Shown: in pieces, positions 50,080 to 60,813 of the stretch
Layout: each line of letters starts with the position of its first letter
Numbering within the stretch: position 1 is the first letter of the stretch
Source: Pseudoalteromonas neustonica
Lineage (GTDB): Bacteria > Pseudomonadota > Gammaproteobacteria > Enterobacterales > Alteromonadaceae
Direction: 5' to 3'
Assembly (NCBI RefSeq): GCF_001653135.1
Contig: NZ_BDDS01000011.1
Coordinates: 29,602 to 93,601, forward strand
Length of the DNA: 64,000 nucleotides
The notes under the pieces: model-generated
The model's input: only the letters and a program-made list of their open reading frames with translations
Told to the model about the DNA's origin: nothing
Database searches by the model: none
Position numbers and translations under genes: made by a program

Positions 50080-53000
50080 TGGCCGCTCCAGATTTTGTGC
50101 ATTTACGGGTTCACTCAGACTTTTCGATGGTTGATGGTTTAGCCAAAACCAAACCAATTGTCGCCAAAGCGCAAGAGTTGCAACTACCCGCGTTGGCAAT
50201 AACTGATCAAATGAACTTGTGTGGCTTAGTGCGTTTTTATGAAACATCGCACAACGCAGGCATTAAGCCCATCGTCGGTGCTGATTTTTGGCTACATAGC
50301 CCAGAGTTCCCTGAAGGGCCGTGTCGGTTGGTTATCTTAGCGAAAGATAATACCGGCTATAAAAACTTAACCTTATTAATATCTAAAGCGTATCAGCGCG
50401 GGCATTTATTTCACCGTCCAGTGATTGACCGTGACTGGCTTATTGAACACAAAGAAGGGCTTATATTACTTTCAGGTGCTAAAGATGGTGATTTAGGTAA
50501 GGCGCTATTAAAGGGCAACCCTACGATTGTAGAGTCAGTAGTGAGCTTTTATAAGCAGCATTTTAGTGATAACTATTACATTGAATTAGTGCGCACCAAG
50601 CGCGCACAAGAGGAAGAGTACCTCCATTTAGCGGTTGAGCTTGCCAGCATTGAGCAATTACCTGTTGTTGCTACTAACGAGGTGGTCTTTCTAAAGCCTG
50701 AAAACTTTGAAGCGCACGAAATACGCGTGGCCATTTTTGATGGCTATACGCTGGATGATAAACGCAGGCCAAAGCGCTTCTCCGAAGAGCAGTATTTAAA
50801 AACACCTGAACAAATGGCTGAGATTTTTAGCGATATTCCAGAAGCACTACAAAATACGGTAGAAATTGCAAAACGTTGCAATGTAACAGTACAACTAGGC
50901 ACGTATTTCTTACCTGATTACCCAACAGGTTCACTGAAAATTGACGAGTTCTTAGTTAAAGTATCGCAAGATGGCCTAGAAGAACGGCTACTGTTTTTAT
51001 TTCCTGATGAAGCAGAACGCGAAGAAAAACGCGTTGAATACGACGAGCGTTTGCAAATCGAACTCGATGTAATCAACCAAATGGGGTTCCCAGGCTACTT
51101 CTTGATCGTAATGGAATTCATCCAGTGGAGTAAAGATAATAACATCCCTGTAGGCCCAGGGCGTGGTTCAGGTGCCGGTTCATTAGTGGCCTACGCACTA
51201 AAAATCACTGATCTTGATCCACTCGAATTTGACTTGCTATTCGAGCGATTCTTAAATCCAGAACGTATTTCAATGCCGGATTTCGACGTCGATTTCTGTA
51301 TGGATAGACGAGATGAAGTAATCGATCACGTATCAGCCTTATATGGGCGCGATGCGGTATCGCAAATTATTACTTTTGGCACCATGGCGGCCAAAGCGGT
51401 TATACGCGACGTTGGACGTGTGCTCGGTCATCCATATGGTTTTGTTGACCGTATATCGAAAATGATCCCAGGTGATCCAGGGATGACGCTCGCTAAAGCG
51501 TTTGATGTCGAGCCACGTTTACAAGAAGCCTACGATGGTGACTCTGAGGTAAAAGATCTCATTGATATGTGTCGCATCCTTGAAGGCTGTACACGTAACG
51601 CCGGTAAGCATGCCGGTGGTGTTGTTATATCACCAACCACCATTACCGACTTTGCTGCACTGTATTGTGATGACGAAGGTAAGTTTCCGGTTACTCAGTT
51701 TGATAAAAATGACGTAGAAACCGCAGGCTTGGTAAAATTTGACTTCTTAGGCCTTCGTACGCTCACCATTTTGCAATGGGCGGTTGATATGACCAATGTG
51801 CGCTTAGCCCGAGAGGGCAAAGAGCCAATAGATATCAACACCATAGAACTCAATGATAAAAAGAGCATTGAGTTATTGCTAAGAGCTGAAACGACCGCAG
51901 TATTCCAGCTTGAATCACGCGGTATGAAAGACTTAGTTAGGCGTTTAAAACCAGATTGCTTTGAAGATATGATAGCCTTGGTGGCTTTATTCCGCCCAGG
52001 GCCATTGCAATCGGGCATGGTAGATAACTTTATCGACCGAAAGCTCGGACGCGAAGAAATATCTTACCCTGATGCGCAATATCAGCACGAAAGTTTAAAG
52101 CCTATTTTGGAGCCAACTTACGGCATTATCTTGTATCAAGAACAAGTTATGCAAATTGCACAGGTATTGGCAGGTTACACCCTTGGTGGCGCCGATATGT
52201 TACGTCGTGCAATGGGTAAGAAAAAACCCGAAGAGATGGCCAAGCAGCGTTCAACCTTTGAAGATGGTGCACGAAATAACGGCATTGACGGCGAACTAGC
52301 AATTAAAATCTTCGATCTGGTAGAAAAATTCGCAGGTTATGGCTTCAATAAATCTCACTCTGCAGCTTATGCACTCGTGTCGTATCAAACGCTTTGGATG
52401 AAAACCCATTACCCAGCTGAATTTATGGCAGCGGTTATGTCAGCGGATATGGACAACACTGAAAAAATTGTCACCTTGGTGGATGAGTGTGAGAACATGA
52501 AACTCACTTTATTACCGCCAGATGTTAATGCAGGCGAATACAAATTTACGGTTAACCTCAAAGGGGAAATTGTTTATGGTATCGGTGCGATTAAAGGAGT
52601 GGGCGAGGCGCCAGTTGATGCGATATTAGAAGCGCGCGCTGAAGGCGGTCCATTTAAAGATCTTTTTGATTTTTGCGCACGTGTAGATTTAAAGCGTATA
52701 AATAAGCGTGTTACTGAAAAACTTATTTATGCTGGCGCTTTGGATCAACTTGGCCCGGAGAAAACACAGCCAGCACGCGCCACTTTATTAGCCAGCTTAA
52801 AAGACGCTATGCGCGCTGCTGATCAGCACAATAAAGCGGAGTCGTTAGGGCAAACTGATTTATTTGGCCTGCTAGCCACAGAGCCTGATGAAGTGGAACA
52901 AGCGTTTATAAAAGCGATACCACTGACTGATAATCAGTGGCTTGATGGAGAAAAGGAAACTCTAGGGCTTTATTTAACGGGTCATCCGATTAATCAGTAC

Positions 53001-53570
53001 CGTAAAGAGCTAAAATACTACACCAGTGGGCGATTAGTAGACTTACAACCAACAAATCGAGACGTGCAATCAACCGCCGCAGGCCTAGTGATTGCAGCAA
53101 GAGTACTGGTAAATAAAAAGGGAAATCGCTGGGGACTTATAACTTTAGATGACAAGAGTGCCCGTATTGATGTACGCTTATTCCCAGAACAGTTTGAAAT
53201 GTACCAAGATATGCTGCAAATCAACAATATCTTGGTAATATCCGGACAGGTCAGCTTTGATAACTTCTCCGGTGGCATTACAATGACCGCTAGAGATATA
53301 TGCACGATAGCGCAAGCGCGAGAAAAACGTATAAAAGCGATTAAAATGACGCTGAATATGGTGCAAATCGACGCAAACTTTTTCGATAAGTTACAAAAAG
53401 TACTCGAACCTTATAAGTTTGGTACTTGTCCGATTAAGGTTTTCTATCAGCGTCCAGATGCGTTGGCCCAGTTAACCCTCGGGACAGAATGGTGTGTTAC
53501 GCCAAGTGATGACTTAATTCATAAGTTATCGTTAATGGCGGCGCAAGATGTAGAACTAGAATTTAACTAA
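50079..53570 (+). CDS. dnaE: DNA polymerase III subunit alpha
   Basis: 1163 aa (E. coli 1160). Replicative polymerase. N-terminal PHP domain from [20 protein letters not shown]; catalytic core with [18 protein letters not shown] and [15 protein letters not shown] (metal-binding Asp residues); [33 protein letters not shown]. An OB-fold and a tau-binding C-terminal domain complete it. ATG 50079 overlaps the rnhB stop; accA follows 16 bases later. Confidence 0.98.
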   Translation: MAAPDFVHLRVHSDFSMVDGLAKTKPIVAKAQELQLPALAITDQMNLCGLVRFYETSHNAGIKPIVGADFWLHSPEFPEGPCRLVILAKDNTGYKNLTLLISKAYQRGHLFHRPVIDRDWLIEHKEGLILLSGAKDGDLGKALLKGNPTIVESVVSFYKQHFSDNYYIELVRTKRAQEEEYLHLAVELASIEQLPVVATNEVVFLKPENFEAHEIRVAIFDGYTLDDKRRPKRFSEEQYLKTPEQMAEIFSDIPEALQNTVEIAKRCNVTVQLGTYFLPDYPTGSLKIDEFLVKVSQDGLEERLLFLFPDEAEREEKRVEYDERLQIELDVINQMGFPGYFLIVMEFIQWSKDNNIPVGPGRGSGAGSLVAYALKITDLDPLEFDLLFERFLNPERISMPDFDVDFCMDRRDEVIDHVSALYGRDAVSQIITFGTMAAKAVIRDVGRVLGHPYGFVDRISKMIPGDPGMTLAKAFDVEPRLQEAYDGDSEVKDLIDMCRILEGCTRNAGKHAGGVVISPTTITDFAALYCDDEGKFPVTQFDKNDVETAGLVKFDFLGLRTLTILQWAVDMTNVRLAREGKEPIDINTIELNDKKSIELLLRAETTAVFQLESRGMKDLVRRLKPDCFEDMIALVALFRPGPLQSGMVDNFIDRKLGREEISYPDAQYQHESLKPILEPTYGIILYQEQVMQIAQVLAGYTLGGADMLRRAMGKKKPEEMAKQRSTFEDGARNNGIDGELAIKIFDLVEKFAGYGFNKSHSAAYALVSYQTLWMKTHYPAEFMAAVMSADMDNTEKIVTLVDECENMKLTLLPPDVNAGEYKFTVNLKGEIVYGIGAIKGVGEAPVDAILEARAEGGPFKDLFDFCARVDLKRINKRVTEKLIYAGALDQLGPEKTQPARATLLASLKDAMRAADQHNKAESLGQTDLFGLLATEPDEVEQAFIKAIPLTDNQWLDGEKETLGLYLTGHPINQYRKELKYYTSGRLVDLQPTNRDVQSTAAGLVIAARVLVNKKGNRWGLITLDDKSARIDVRLFPEQFEMYQDMLQINNILVISGQVSFDNFSGGITMTARDICTIAQAREKRIKAIKMTLNMVQIDANFFDKLQKVLEPYKFGTCPIKVFYQRPDALAQLTLGTEWCVTPSDDLIHKLSLMAAQDVELEFN

Positions 53571-53586
53571 TTAGGTAGTTTAGAGC

Positions 53587-54543
53587 ATGAGCCTCAATTA
53601 TCTTGATTTTGAGCTTCCAATTGCAGAATTAGAAGCAAAAATTGAAGAGTTACAAAATATAAGCCGCGCTGGCGAATTAAACCTTGAGTTAGAAGAGGAA
53701 GTCAGCCGATTAAAAGAGAAAAGTGCCCAGCAAAAAGAGGAAATATTCTCTAAGTTAGGTGCTTGGCAGGTTTCTCAGTTAGCCCGTCATCCGTTGCGTC
53801 CTTATACTCGTGATTATATCGAGCGTATTTTCACGGAATTTGATGAGTTTTCTGGCGATCGCACTTTTGCTAATGATCCCGCTATTCTTGGTGGTATTGC
53901 GCGTTTTGAAGGCCAACCAGTCATGGTTATTGGTCAACAAAAAGGACGAGATACTGCAGAGAAAATAAAGCGCAACTTTGGCATGCCAAAGCCTGAAGGT
54001 TACCGTAAAGCATTACGCTTAATGGAAATGGCTGAGCGTTTTAAAATGCCAATCATGACTTTCATTGATACGCCAGGCGCATACCCAGGTGTAGGCGCTG
54101 AAGAGCGTGGTCAATCAGAAGCAATTGCACGTAACCTTAAAGTAATGGCAGCATTAAAAGTGCCTACTATTTGTACGGTTATAGGTGAAGGCGGCTCAGG
54201 TGGTGCACTGGCAATTGGTGTTGGCGATCGTGTTAACATGTTGCAGTACAGCACTTACTCGGTTATTTCACCAGAGGGCTGCGCATCAATTCTATGGAAA
54301 AGTGCCGATAAAGCACCTCTTGCTGCAGAAGCGATGGGTGTAACCGCTGCACGTGTTAAAGAGCTTGATTTAATTAATAGTGTGGTAGATGAACCTCTTG
54401 GTGGTGCACATCGTAACTATGAAGCGATGGCTCGTAACCTTAAAGCTCAGCTTAAGCGTGATTTAAGTGATTTACAGGCATTGAGCCTTGATGAAATGCT
54501 TGATCAACGTTACAAACGTTTAATGTCATTTGGTTATTGTTAA
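53587..54543 (+). CDS. accA: Acetyl-CoA carboxylase carboxyltransferase subunit alpha
   Basis: 318 aa (E. coli 319). With AccD moves the carboxyl group to acetyl-CoA to start fatty-acid synthesis. Motifs: [38 protein letters not shown], and [20 protein letters not shown]. Follows dnaE as in E. coli; a strong terminator follows. Confidence 0.98.
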   Translation: MSLNYLDFELPIAELEAKIEELQNISRAGELNLELEEEVSRLKEKSAQQKEEIFSKLGAWQVSQLARHPLRPYTRDYIERIFTEFDEFSGDRTFANDPAILGGIARFEGQPVMVIGQQKGRDTAEKIKRNFGMPKPEGYRKALRLMEMAERFKMPIMTFIDTPGAYPGVGAEERGQSEAIARNLKVMAALKVPTICTVIGEGGSGGALAIGVGDRVNMLQYSTYSVISPEGCASILWKSADKAPLAAEAMGVTAARVKELDLINSVVDEPLGGAHRNYEAMARNLKAQLKRDLSDLQALSLDEMLDQRYKRLMSFGYC

Positions 54544-54560
54544 TTAATACCAAATTACTG

Positions 54561-54586
54561 AAAAAAGCCGCTTTTGCGGCTTTTTT
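54561..54586 (+). terminator. Intrinsic terminator after accA
   Basis: Stem AAAAAAGCCGC/GCGGCTTTTTT with loop TTTT. Confidence 0.92.
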
Positions 54587-54600
54587 GTTTTAAAATGTTT

Positions 54601-54640
54601 ATCAGCTATCAGCTATCAGCTATCAGCTATCAGCTATCAG
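54601..54640. repeat. Exact 7-bp tandem repeat upstream of tilS
   Basis: ATCAGCT repeated five times plus ATCAG, 40 bp, without mismatch. It lies between the accA terminator and tilS, ending 38 bp before the tilS ATG. An exact short tandem array is prone to slip-strand copy-number change, and each unit gained or lost would shift tilS promoter spacing by seven bases. Confidence 0.9.
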
Positions 54641-54678
54641 TAGCAAAGTAATCATTCACTTAGGCAGCGGTTTAATTC

Positions 54679-55989
54679 ATGCATTCAACGTCTTTATATC
54701 AACAAGTAAAAAACGTCATAACACCTTATGTAGTTGAGCATAAAATCTCATTTACGGTGGCACTTTCTGGTGGCGTGGATTCAGTGGTATTACTGCATGT
54801 AATGAATGCGCTGAAAGCTGAAGTACCGCAATTGCAATTAAATGCCGTATATGTAAATCATGGTTTAAGTGAGTATGCTAATAACTGGCAGTCTTTCTGT
54901 AAAAAATTATGTGCAACACTGAATATTACTTTTTATCCAGCGCAAGTAAATATCGAAAACAAAGCCCGCACTAGTTTAGAAGAGCTCGCGCGTGATGCTC
55001 GCTATAAAGCACTTGATCACCATAGTCCCACAGGCAGTATTATTTTACTTGGGCAACATTTAAATGATCAACTAGAGACGTTCTTACTAAGATTAAAACG
55101 CGGCTCAGGGTTACAAGGTTTAGCCTCTATGCGACAAACTAGAACGCTTAATTCTGGTCGCATGTGCTTACGACCCTTGTTAAATGTTACGCGCCAGAAT
55201 ATTGAGCAATTTGCAGATGATTTTAACCTATCACACATTACAGATGACTCAAATTCAGATGAACGCTTCGATCGAAATTTTTTAAGAGGGAAAGTTGTAC
55301 CCGTTTTATCGGAAAAATTTACAGGATTTGAAAAAAGCGCATCTCGTAGTATTTCGCTTTTGCAGCAACAGCAAGATGTGTTAGATGAATATACCCAATT
55401 AGATTTAGCACAATCTCAAAATGAGCATCGAGGATTAAGCTGTGAAAAGATGGGTGTATTTAGCCTGCCTCGTCAAGCGAACGTATTACGGTGTTGGCTT
55501 GGGCAGTTCACCCGTTTAATGCCTTCGCAAAAACAAACCCAGCAAATATTATTACAAGGTTTAACGGCGCAACGCGATGCGCAGCTATTGATTCAACTTG
55601 CAGAAGGTCAAGTACGTCGTCATCAAGGCTATTTGTACTTTGTTAATGAAAGTGTAACGGCCCAAAAAGAACAGTCAGTCACGAGTGATAATCAAAAGTT
55701 GTCTGACGGGTGTTATTTAATGTCATTTCGCGGAGAGGGAGTGAGATCACCATTTGCAGATGAGCAAGTAACTGTACGTTTTAATTGTCCGCAAGCGCGT
55801 ATTAAGCCATTAAAAAAACCGGGCCATAATACGCTTAAGCATTGGTTTAAAGATGCTAAAGTTGCCCCTTGGTTACGTGCAAATATACCGCTTATTTTTT
55901 ATAATGAACAATTAGTTTTTGTAGTAGGGCACTTTGTAAGTGCAGAACACTATGAACAAGAAGGTATATTTTGGAAGATAAAAATATGA
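54679..55989 (+). CDS. tilS: tRNA(Ile)-lysidine synthetase
   Basis: 436 aa (E. coli 432). Makes lysidine at C34 of the AUA-reading tRNA-Ile, an essential step. N-type ATP pyrophosphatase with the PP-loop SGGVDS at 30-35 and NHGLS, GQHLNDQLETFLLRLKRGSG further on; C-terminal TilS domains (IKPLKKPGHNTLKHWFKD). The ATG is preceded by no strong ribosome binding site. Its TGA overlaps the next ATG (ATGA). Confidence 0.95.
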   Translation: MHSTSLYQQVKNVITPYVVEHKISFTVALSGGVDSVVLLHVMNALKAEVPQLQLNAVYVNHGLSEYANNWQSFCKKLCATLNITFYPAQVNIENKARTSLEELARDARYKALDHHSPTGSIILLGQHLNDQLETFLLRLKRGSGLQGLASMRQTRTLNSGRMCLRPLLNVTRQNIEQFADDFNLSHITDDSNSDERFDRNFLRGKVVPVLSEKFTGFEKSASRSISLLQQQQDVLDEYTQLDLAQSQNEHRGLSCEKMGVFSLPRQANVLRCWLGQFTRLMPSQKQTQQILLQGLTAQRDAQLLIQLAEGQVRRHQGYLYFVNESVTAQKEQSVTSDNQKLSDGCYLMSFRGEGVRSPFADEQVTVRFNCPQARIKPLKKPGHNTLKHWFKDAKVAPWLRANIPLIFYNEQLVFVVGHFVSAEHYEQEGIFWKIKI

Positions 55990-56324
55990 CGACACAACAG
56001 CCACACGTTGGCTTATCGTTAGTAAATAAAGCGCCGTTAGGACTTATAGTAACAGCAGTGATTGCAATTATTGCTACAGTTATGTTTGAACTAGACATCA
56101 TAACGTTGGCTTACTCTATTGCTGGTGGCTTGATCTGCGCAATGATTTTAATTGCCTATTGGTTGGGGAAAGGCGGGTTATTCTTTATTGCGGGAGTGAG
56201 TATACCTTTGTTAATGGTGATAGTTATACCACTGACAACGATGGCCGCACTATTATATTTAATTAGTGGTTTCTTTTTTGGTTTTTGCTTAGCGTTATTA
56301 GGCTACAAAATATTCACTAAATAG
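55986..56324 (+). CDS. Small unknown inner-membrane protein
   Basis: 112 aa, about four hydrophobic helices separated by very short loops (APLGLIVTAVIAIIATVMF, IITLAYSIAGGLICAMILIA, GLFFIAGVSIPLLMVIVI, MAALLYLISGFFFGFCLALL). No family recognised. ATG 55986 with GGAAGA upstream; it overlaps the tilS stop by four bases, so it is co-translated with it. A shared function with tilS is not implied by anything else. Confidence 0.65.
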   Translation: MTTQQPHVGLSLVNKAPLGLIVTAVIAIIATVMFELDIITLAYSIAGGLICAMILIAYWLGKGGLFFIAGVSIPLLMVIVIPLTTMAALLYLISGFFFGFCLALLGYKIFTK

Positions 56325-56330
56325 TAAATT

Positions 56331-56357
56331 AAAGCCTAGAGGGGGAAGCTAGGCTTT
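56331..56357. terminator. Hairpin between convergent genes
   Basis: AAAGCCTAG/CTAGGCTTT with a 9 nt loop, between the small membrane protein gene and the convergent GGDEF gene. Short A and T ends on both sides suggest a bidirectional terminator. Confidence 0.6.
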
Positions 56358-56364
56358 TGGTTAG

Positions 56365-57261
56365 TTAATAGGCTTTAGCGCAATTTCGACCAGATGCTTT
56401 CGCTTTGTATAAGCCCTTATCTGCGCGTGCAAAAATTTCATTTTCGCAGTCTTGGCTATTGGCTAAAGTGAAACCAATACTGGTTGTTACTTCATATTGC
56501 TTCATTAAATTTGACTCAGTGACTAGGCGCATTACTCGCTGGGCAATGACTTTGTTGGTCGTAAACTCAGGGTCATCAATTAAAACTGCAAATTCATCGC
56601 CGCCAAAACGAAATACGCAATCAGTACCACGAATACTACTGCATAATACGCTAGAAAATTCTTGTAGCACATCGTCACCGGTTTTATGACCAAAATTATC
56701 ATTTACTTGTTTAAAGTTATCTAAATCAAGCAACATTAAACTAAATGGGCGATGGTGACGGCGACAACGCTCTAACTTTTGCGCCAAAACATCATTAAAT
56801 TGGCTGCGATTATTTAACCCTGTCAATGCATCTTTTGTTGCTAGCTTTAGTACGCGGTTATACATCAATGCATTACGTAAAGGATAAATTAATACGCTGT
56901 GTAAGCCTGCGAGTTTTTTTTCAATATTGCCAGTGAGTGGATATTGGCAAAAGTAAATTAACTGGCCTAAATGTTCGTTGTTAATATCTAAATCAAACGA
57001 ATAAGGCGGTTTGCTATTATCACTGCTAGCGATTTGAGCAACCCCAAGAGAGGATTGAAACTGTAAGCCCGAAAAATTGATAATTTGCTTAGCGTAGTTT
57101 GCATAAATCGTCAAAAGCTCTTCTACATTTAGAGTCGTTTGTAATTTCTCTAGTAAACTGTGTAGAGCCGCGGGTTCATTTTTACGGTAGTGCTCTGCCG
57201 AAAACGGCAAAAACTCGCCCCGCGCTGAGACTCGTTGTGTCAAAATATGGACGTTTTCCAT
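56365..57261 (-). CDS. Diguanylate cyclase (GGDEF domain)
   Basis: 298 aa. Makes cyclic di-GMP from two GTP. The C-terminal GGDEF domain starts near KDALTGLNNRSQFND; active site GGDEF at 220-224 is intact, with an inhibitory I-site RGTD (211-214) five residues before it, so product inhibition is likely. The N-terminal 130 residues have no membrane segment and look GAF-like (LEKLQTTLNVEELLTIYANY), a probable cytoplasmic sensor with unknown ligand. GGGGGAGA Shine-Dalgarno before ATG 57261. No EAL domain. Divergent from the antiporter gene. Confidence 0.93.
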   Translation of the reverse strand: MENVHILTQRVSARGEFLPFSAEHYRKNEPAALHSLLEKLQTTLNVEELLTIYANYAKQIINFSGLQFQSSLGVAQIASSDNSKPPYSFDLDINNEHLGQLIYFCQYPLTGNIEKKLAGLHSVLIYPLRNALMYNRVLKLATKDALTGLNNRSQFNDVLAQKLERCRRHHRPFSLMLLDLDNFKQVNDNFGHKTGDDVLQEFSSVLCSSIRGTDCVFRFGGDEFAVLIDDPEFTTNKVIAQRVMRLVTESNLMKQYEVTTSIGFTLANSQDCENEIFARADKGLYKAKASGRNCAKAY

Positions 57262-57404
57262 TGAATTCTCCCCCCAGGAGTTAGTTACTCACTTAACTAA
57301 GCTATTTTTGTGCCACAATTTCAAACTGGCTGAAAAACAGATAGTTGCTATAGTTAGAATAAGAACTGATGGATTTTTGACAGCAGCATCGCGAGGAGGC
57401 CTCA

Positions 57405-59381
57405 TTGCAAACAGTATTAGCCCAAATATTTGGTTTGCTCCTTGGCGCTGTGGTGCTGGTTTGGCTATTTAAACGCGTAGGTTTACCGCCAATATTAGCT
57501 TATCTCGCTACGGGCGTGCTTGCAGGCAGTCATGGCATTGGCTGGATGGCACAAAGCCATGAGATCCACTTTATTGCAGAGCTTGGTATTGTTTTTTTAT
57601 TATTTAGTTTAGGTCTAGAATTTTCACTGGGCCGATTAATGGCAATGCGTAATATTGTATTTGGTCTAGGGACCTTACAAGTTATTGTGACAAGCATTGT
57701 TCTGATGCTTGTTTTACTCTTACTGAATCTTTCGCTACTCACCAGTTTTACCATCGCGACATTAATGGCGCTTTCATCAACAGCTGTTGTTGTTAAGTTA
57801 TTAAAAGAATCTGGCGATTTAAAAGAGCGGCGCGGGCAGCTTGCAATCGGTATGTTATTGTTTCAAGACATAGCCGTAGTCCCCCTTTTAATTATTTTAC
57901 CTCTTTTGGCGCAAAGCAGTGGCTCAGAAGGCATTGCATTTGCGCTGATCATCGCACTTACTAAAGGAGCTTTTGTATGTGCATTATTATGGGCCATAGG
58001 CAAATGGATATTACCTAAGGTATTTAATGAAGTCGCTTTAATGCGTACGGACGAGCTATTTGTATTAACCACACTCGTGGTCGCTTTATTTGCTGCAGGG
58101 CTAACCTACCTATTTGGTTTATCGATGGCTTTAGGAGCATTTTTAGCAGGTATGATGCTGGGTGAAAGCCAATATCGACATCAATTAGAAGCCGATATTC
58201 GACCATTTCGCGATATTTTAATGGGATTGTTTTTTGTTACCGTGGGCATGCAGCTTGATATTTTATTTGTGCTTGGCGTGTGGTATTGGATCATTGCAGC
58301 ATTGGCTTTAATGTTAGTGCTAAAAATAGGGGTGATCACATTACTTGCCCAACTAATGGGGGAGCGCAAACAAGATGCAATAGCCGCTGGCATTATGCTT
58401 TGGCAAATGGGGGAGTTTGGCTTTGTATTAATTGCACTGGCTACTAAGCATCAATTATTAGCTTTGGAGCATGCCTCATTTTTAATCGCAATAGCAGTGA
58501 TGTCGATGGGTTTAACCCCGTATTTAATAGAACGTACACCATGGTTATTAAAGCAATTTGGTTTCTTAAAAATGCCTCGTAATAAATGGCAGCAAGAGCC
58601 GACGAGTAGTATTTTATATCGTAATCACGTAGTTATTTGCGGGTTTTCTCGGGTTGGCCAAACAATAGCACGATTTTTAAAGCCTGAAGCGATCGAATAT
58701 GTTGCCATCGAACGCAACCCAATACTCGTACAAGAAACTAAAGTAGCAGGCGAACCAATTATATTTGGCCATGTAAAACAAAAAGATATTTTAAAATCAG
58801 CAGGAGTAGAGCATGCACGTTTAGTGATTATAACATTCACTGATTTTGAACAAACCCAAGTGGTTATTGATGCGATTAAACAAATAGCGCCTACGGTAAA
58901 AATTTTAGTCCGCATGCGAGATGACAGCCAGCTAGAGGCACTTAAAGAGCTAGGTGTAACAGAAGTTGTGCCCGAAACGCTCGAAGCCAGCTTAATGTTA
59001 GTATCGCATGTTTTGTACATGTCAGGTGTGCCGATGACACGAATTGTGCGCCGAGTGAGTAAAGAACGACGTAATCGTTATCAGTTTTTACATGGTTTTT
59101 TTGCAGGTGATAAATTTGATAGCGAAGAAACTAATGCAGATCGCTTAGAATACCTACATGTTATCGCGTTACCTGAAAACGCCTTTGCGGTAGATAAAAA
59201 CATCAGCGAACTTAATCTCGAAAAGCGCAAAGTGTCGGTACGTGCATTACGCCGTCAAGACCGAGAAATAGACACGCCATCAGTAAAAACGATTTTACTC
59301 GCAGGCGATATATTAGTGTTACAAGGCAAGCCACGCAGGGTAGAACGAGTTGAACGTTATATTCTAGACGGCAGTGAGTAG
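57405..59381 (+). CDS. CPA2-family cation/H+ antiporter (KefB/KefC/YbaL-like)
   Basis: 658 aa. TTG start at 57405 supported by GAGGAGG just upstream. About 12 helices form a Na+/H+ exchanger domain (residues 1 to about 380; GVLAGSHGIGWMAQS, FLLFSLGLEFSLGRLMAM, LFQDIAVVPLLIILPLLAQ, MLWQMGEFGFVLIALA). Then an RCK/TrkA-N domain (from His 408, HVVICGFSRVGQTIARFLKP) and a TrkA-C domain at the end. The family moves K+ or Na+ out in exchange for H+, gated by nucleotide or glutathione ligands. Which member it is cannot be decided; no KefF/KefG-like gene is adjacent. Confidence 0.9.
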   Translation: MQTVLAQIFGLLLGAVVLVWLFKRVGLPPILAYLATGVLAGSHGIGWMAQSHEIHFIAELGIVFLLFSLGLEFSLGRLMAMRNIVFGLGTLQVIVTSIVLMLVLLLLNLSLLTSFTIATLMALSSTAVVVKLLKESGDLKERRGQLAIGMLLFQDIAVVPLLIILPLLAQSSGSEGIAFALIIALTKGAFVCALLWAIGKWILPKVFNEVALMRTDELFVLTTLVVALFAAGLTYLFGLSMALGAFLAGMMLGESQYRHQLEADIRPFRDILMGLFFVTVGMQLDILFVLGVWYWIIAALALMLVLKIGVITLLAQLMGERKQDAIAAGIMLWQMGEFGFVLIALATKHQLLALEHASFLIAIAVMSMGLTPYLIERTPWLLKQFGFLKMPRNKWQQEPTSSILYRNHVVICGFSRVGQTIARFLKPEAIEYVAIERNPILVQETKVAGEPIIFGHVKQKDILKSAGVEHARLVIITFTDFEQTQVVIDAIKQIAPTVKILVRMRDDSQLEALKELGVTEVVPETLEASLMLVSHVLYMSGVPMTRIVRRVSKERRNRYQFLHGFFAGDKFDSEETNADRLEYLHVIALPENAFAVDKNISELNLEKRKVSVRALRRQDREIDTPSVKTILLAGDILVLQGKPRRVERVERYILDGSE

Positions 59382-59403
59382 CTAAGCGTATAGAGCAGCT
59401 ATA

Positions 59404-59462
59404 ATACCCAAATATTAAGCCCCGCGAACGCTGAGTCCTGCATCATGAGGTGACTTGGGTAT
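59404..59462. repeat. Family B repeat, short form
   Basis: 59 bp bounded by ATACCCAA and TTGGGTAT, with an inner CGCTGAGTCCTGCATCATGAGG matching the right part of the element at 22510-22774 (motif split: CGCTGA, TGCATC, TGAGGTG). Lies between the convergent antiporter and patatin genes; it may serve as a hairpin ending both. Confidence 0.6.
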
Positions 59463-59491
59463 AAGTTGTAGCCTGAATAGAGAGTCGTGGG

Positions 59492-60637
59492 CTAATCTAA
59501 TTCTAAAAACTCACGTATTTGTGGTAACTTTTCTAAACCGTCTTTATAACCAATATCAATTAAGTGTTGGGTATAGCGTTTTTCAAAAAGTAAGTAGCTG
59601 GTTAAACTCGATTGTGAACGTTTTTTAACCCCAATCATACGCAATAAAATCTTAATAGGCAGTGGCATATCGTCATAATATTGCGCTGCAATCGCATTAA
59701 AGTTTTCTGATGGATTGATCACGTAAGAATCAATTTGTTTTAGTTCTTGATGTTTATCACGCCCGGGTAAAAGCCCCAAAGTACGATTGATCCGTTCAAG
59801 TCGCTCAAGGTCCGATTGCAATGTATCGGTAAATACACTATCGAGTAAGTGGCCAGCAATAGACGACAACCCCGGATAGTGTGGTAAATAACCCGGAGGG
59901 TGCAACTCTTTCGGTTGATCAACACCAATAATAAATATTTTTTCAGCGCCAAGGTGTACGCATGGACTCAGAGGTGAAAGCTGGTGGATAGAGCCATCAC
60001 CAAAGTAATGGTTTTGTACATTTACACTCGGGAACACCATAGGTATAGCACTCGACGCCATTAAATGCTCAACATTAATACGCGTAGCTTTACCTTCACG
60101 CTTAGCACGTTGCCAAGGTAATTGCGTATTAGATTGAAAAAATGCAACAGAATCGCCCGTTGTATAACTTGATGCTGTAATAGATAAAGCATCTAAATAA
60201 TTGCGGTGTAAGTTACGTTCAATACGGTTTAAATCTAAAATATCGTTAAGTAAATTACGTAAAGGCTGACTGTTTAATAAGCTCGCAGGGGGATGATTTA
60301 TATGCTCAGACTGAAAACTAGTGAGCATGTTGCGTGTTATATGCCCAAAAACACTGATAAAGTCACTTTTATACACCATAGAAGTAGAAAAGTTTTTCCA
60401 TACAGAATCAAGCTTTCGTACCGCCAAGTGTGCACATGAAGCATAACTAGCTAAAGCTGCAGAATTAATAGCCCCTGCGGAGGTGCCATTTATAATCGTA
60501 AAAGGTAAAGGCGCTGTACGAGGCATGCTTTGCGCGAGCGCTTTAAGCACGCCCACTTGGTACGCTGCGCGTGCGCCACCACCGGTTAATAATAGTGCGA
60601 TTTTAGGTTTATCTTTATTGACTTGCTTGATTCTCAT
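59492..60637 (-). CDS. Patatin-like phospholipase
   Basis: 381 aa. Ser-Asp dyad lipid acyl hydrolase. Oxyanion motif GGGARAAYQVG (19-29), nucleophile GTSAGAINS with Ser 53, and the Asp motif FGDGS with Asp 214 (usually DGG or DGA). No signal peptide, so probably cytoplasmic. The C-terminal 150 residues carry a conserved-looking helical part (RLERINRTLGLLPGRDK). ATG 60637. It stands alone on the minus strand. Substrate unknown. Confidence 0.88.
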   Translation of the reverse strand: MRIKQVNKDKPKIALLLTGGGARAAYQVGVLKALAQSMPRTAPLPFTIINGTSAGAINSAALASYASCAHLAVRKLDSVWKNFSTSMVYKSDFISVFGHITRNMLTSFQSEHINHPPASLLNSQPLRNLLNDILDLNRIERNLHRNYLDALSITASSYTTGDSVAFFQSNTQLPWQRAKREGKATRINVEHLMASSAIPMVFPSVNVQNHYFGDGSIHQLSPLSPCVHLGAEKIFIIGVDQPKELHPPGYLPHYPGLSSIAGHLLDSVFTDTLQSDLERLERINRTLGLLPGRDKHQELKQIDSYVINPSENFNAIAAQYYDDMPLPIKILLRMIGVKKRSQSSLTSYLLFEKRYTQHLIDIGYKDGLEKLPQIREFLELD

Positions 60638-60813
60638 AATTGCAATTAAACTGTTGACCGTCTTTACTTTATTTATTAACTGTAAGTCTTTAAGCTAGAA
60701 GAATCAAAGGATACCTTAGTGATAGTAAATTTTTTATCATTAAGTTGTGAATTATAATCACTTAGGTAACTCTAAGTGAGATAAACGTGCATTTTAATTT
60801 TTATGGAGTTCGT

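Noticed and set aside
54601..54640. CRISPR-like array
   Set aside because: The unit is 7 bp with no spacers; it is a simple tandem repeat, and no cas genes are in the window.
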